The notes below the pieces were generated by a model. The model was given only the letters and a program-made list of their open reading frames with translations, searched no databases and was not told the origin of the DNA. Positions 40,006-41,341 of a stretch of 41,341 nucleotides of DNA are shown here, in pieces (positions within the stretch are counted from its first letter, which is position 1; each line of letters begins with the position of its first letter). The stretch comes from an uncultured Prevotellaceae bacterium (GTDB lineage Bacteria; Bacteroidota; Bacteroidia; Bacteroidales; Bacteroidaceae): positions 1 through 41,341 of the forward strand of contig CAMVFC010000012.1 in the NCBI GenBank assembly GCA_947166655.1, given 5' to 3'. The position numbers and the translations under genes were made by a program.

Positions 40006-41292
40006 AATACAGCATTAATTCTCACAAGCATCGCAGTCTTCCTGGGCATCATCCTGGTGTTGGTCGTTGTACTGCTTGTGGCTAAGGCATACCTCTCACC
40101 GAGTGGTAATGTCACCATCACAATGAACGGCAAGGACACGCTGTCCGTGCCTCAGGGTGCCAGCCTGCTCTCCACGCTTGCATCCGAGGGCGTCTATCTC
40201 CCCTCAGCTTGCGGCGGTAAGGGTTCTTGCGGCCAGTGCAAATGCCAGGTCGTTGACGGTGGAGGCGAGATTCTCGACTCCGAGAAAGGCCATTTCACCC
40301 GCAAGGAAATCAAGGAAGGCTGGCGTCTCGGTTGTCAATGTAAGGTCAAGGGCGACCTCGGCATCAAGGTGCCCGACAGCGTCCTGGGTGTTAAGGAATG
40401 GGAGTGCACCGTCATTGGCAACAAGAACGTCGCCACTTTCATCAAGGAGTACAAGGTGGCTCTGCCTCCAGGCGAGCACATGGACTTCGAACCCGGTTCC
40501 TACGCTCAGATCCGTATTCCTGCTTTCGACTGCATTGACTACGACAAGGACTTCGACAAATCCCTCATCGGCGACACCTATCTGCCGGCATGGGAGAAGT
40601 TCGGACTCTTCCCGCTCAAGTGTAAGAACCCCGAACCCACCATCCGTGCCTACTCCATGGCCAACTATCCCGACGAGGGCGATATCATCACCCTCAACGT
40701 GCGTATCGCTACACCTCCCTTCAAGCCGAAGGATCAGGGTCCCGGCTTCATGGATGTCAATCCGGGTATCGCTTCCAGCTACATTTTCAGCCTGAAGCCC
40801 GGTGATAAGGTCACGATGTCAGGTCCTTATGGAGAGTTCCGTCCCCAGTACGGCACAGGCCGTGAGATGATCTGGGTCGGCGGTGGTGCCGGTATGGCTC
40901 CTCTGCGTGCACAGATCATGCACATGCTCAAGGGCCATGGCGTCAGCGACGAAGACCGCAAGCGCCCCATGCACTATTTCTATGGTGCCCGTGCCCTCGA
41001 GGAGATTCCCTTCCTCGACGACTTCCTGCAGCTCGAGAAAGACTTCCCCAACTTCCATTTCCACCTGGCCCTCGACCGTCCCGATCCCAAGGCCGATGCC
41101 GCTGGTATCAAGTACACCCCGGGCTTCGTAGCACCCGTCATGGGCGACACCTATCTCAAGCAGCATGAGACCCCCGAAGACTGTGAGTACTACCTCTGCG
41201 GTCCTCCAATGATGGCCAAGACCGTACTCGACCTGCTCCACAGCCTCGGTGTCGAAGACGACATGATCCGATTTGATAACTTTGGCGGTTAG
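40003..41292 (+). CDS. nqrF: Na+-translocating NADH:quinone reductase subunit F
   Basis: NADH-oxidising subunit of 429 residues, anchored by one N-terminal helix (residues 5-30). The ferredoxin-like 2Fe-2S domain has Cys70, Cys76, Cys79 and Cys111 (CGGKGSCGQCKC ... GCQC). The FAD domain contains RAYSMANYP (215-223), and the NADH domain WVGGGAGMAPLR (291-302) and EYYLCGPPMM near 394. The C-terminus LDNFGG-like (FDNFGG) is typical. It passes electrons from NADH via FAD to the 2Fe-2S cluster and on to the Fe-S of NqrDE. Last gene of the operon; a hairpin at 41279-41339 overlaps its end. Confidence 0.97.
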   Translation: MNTALILTSIAVFLGIILVLVVVLLVAKAYLSPSGNVTITMNGKDTLSVPQGASLLSTLASEGVYLPSACGGKGSCGQCKCQVVDGGGEILDSEKGHFTRKEIKEGWRLGCQCKVKGDLGIKVPDSVLGVKEWECTVIGNKNVATFIKEYKVALPPGEHMDFEPGSYAQIRIPAFDCIDYDKDFDKSLIGDTYLPAWEKFGLFPLKCKNPEPTIRAYSMANYPDEGDIITLNVRIATPPFKPKDQGPGFMDVNPGIASSYIFSLKPGDKVTMSGPYGEFRPQYGTGREMIWVGGGAGMAPLRAQIMHMLKGHGVSDEDRKRPMHYFYGARALEEIPFLDDFLQLEKDFPNFHFHLALDRPDPKADAAGIKYTPGFVAPVMGDTYLKQHETPEDCEYYLCGPPMMAKTVLDLLHSLGVEDDMIRFDNFGG

Positions 41293-41339
41293 CGAGCGCC
41301 ATGAAAGCTTGCTTTCAAATGGCCGAGTGTAGCCAAAGT
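41279..41339 (+). terminator. Hairpin at the end of nqrF, probable terminator
   Basis: ACTTTGGC (41279-41286) pairs with GCCAAAGT (41332-41339). Inside it, GCCATGAAAGC and GCTTTCAAATGGC form a second stem around TT. The structure contains the nqrF stop codon (41290-41292). A U-tract, if present, lies beyond the window. Confidence 0.5.
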
Positions 41340-41341
41340 CA

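Noticed and set aside
1..41341. tRNA, rRNA, riboswitch or transposase genes
   Set aside because: No cloverleaf ending in CCA-like arms, rRNA motifs, known riboswitch cores or DDE/Y1 transposase signatures were seen by eye; a covariance-model scan would be needed to be sure for structured RNAs.

Overview
The window looks like a chromosome segment of a Bacteroidales bacterium, most likely Prevotellaceae-like. The evidence is as follows. Many intergenic regions carry the Bacteroidetes -7 promoter box TAnnTTTG, often with a TTTG about 20 nt upstream. Start codons lack purine-rich ribosome-binding sites. There is a complete Na+-translocating NADH:quinone reductase operon, TamB, a DsbD with a C-terminal thioredoxin, two families typical of Bacteroidetes (DUF6452/DUF6048-like), a CHU_C/gliding-type protein, and secreted proteins ending in the degenerate 'SGQR/SGR...' tail common in this group. 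I see no rRNA, tRNA, CRISPR array, integrase or transposase. Species assignment is inference.

Layout. 1-417: non-coding, with a triple palindrome and a degenerate repeat module. 418-2472 (-): secreted GH39-like glycosidase, divergent from an AraC-type regulator (2640-3533). 3541-3700: long hairpin repeat. 3820-5526: isopropylmalate/citramalate synthase-like enzyme with an unusual insertion. 5607-6326 and 6323-9160: CHU_C secreted protein overlapping uvrA. 9169-9364: second copy of the long hairpin repeat. 9370-10074 (-): membrane protein, divergent from a Gfo/Idh/MocA oxidoreductase and a DUF4421-like outer-membrane protein (10146-12256). 12257-12647: second triple-palindrome region and the efflux operon terminator. 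12648-18707 (-): tripartite RND efflux operon (adaptor, permease, outer-membrane factor). 18895-25814 (-): DsbD followed by a very large papain-like/LamG/PKD secreted protein, separated by an 8-bp tandem array. 25915-26745 (+): TcdA, convergent with 26715-30215 (-), an operon of GT2 glycosyltransferase, DUF6452 lipoprotein, DUF6048 protein and two tandem deoxynucleoside kinases. 30326-34645 (-): TamB. 34861-41292 (+): nqrABCDEF.

How it fits together. The NQR operon couples NADH oxidation to Na+ export. RND efflux, TamB, DsbD and the secreted hydrolases all serve the envelope. UvrA, TcdA and the dNKs serve nucleic-acid repair, tRNA modification and nucleotide salvage.

The most unusual protein feature is in NqrC. 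After a normal FMN-binding domain it carries a C-terminal extension of about 136 residues with about 29 cysteines, predicted to be periplasmic and metallothionein-like in composition; I know of no such NqrC extension. The most unusual DNA features are two related intergenic elements built from three successive short palindromes plus a shared degenerate module, and two copies of a ~50-bp-arm inverted repeat. A REP-like hairpin also appears to have been absorbed into the 5' coding end of the efflux outer-membrane lipoprotein. All calls are from reading the sequence; no database search was run.
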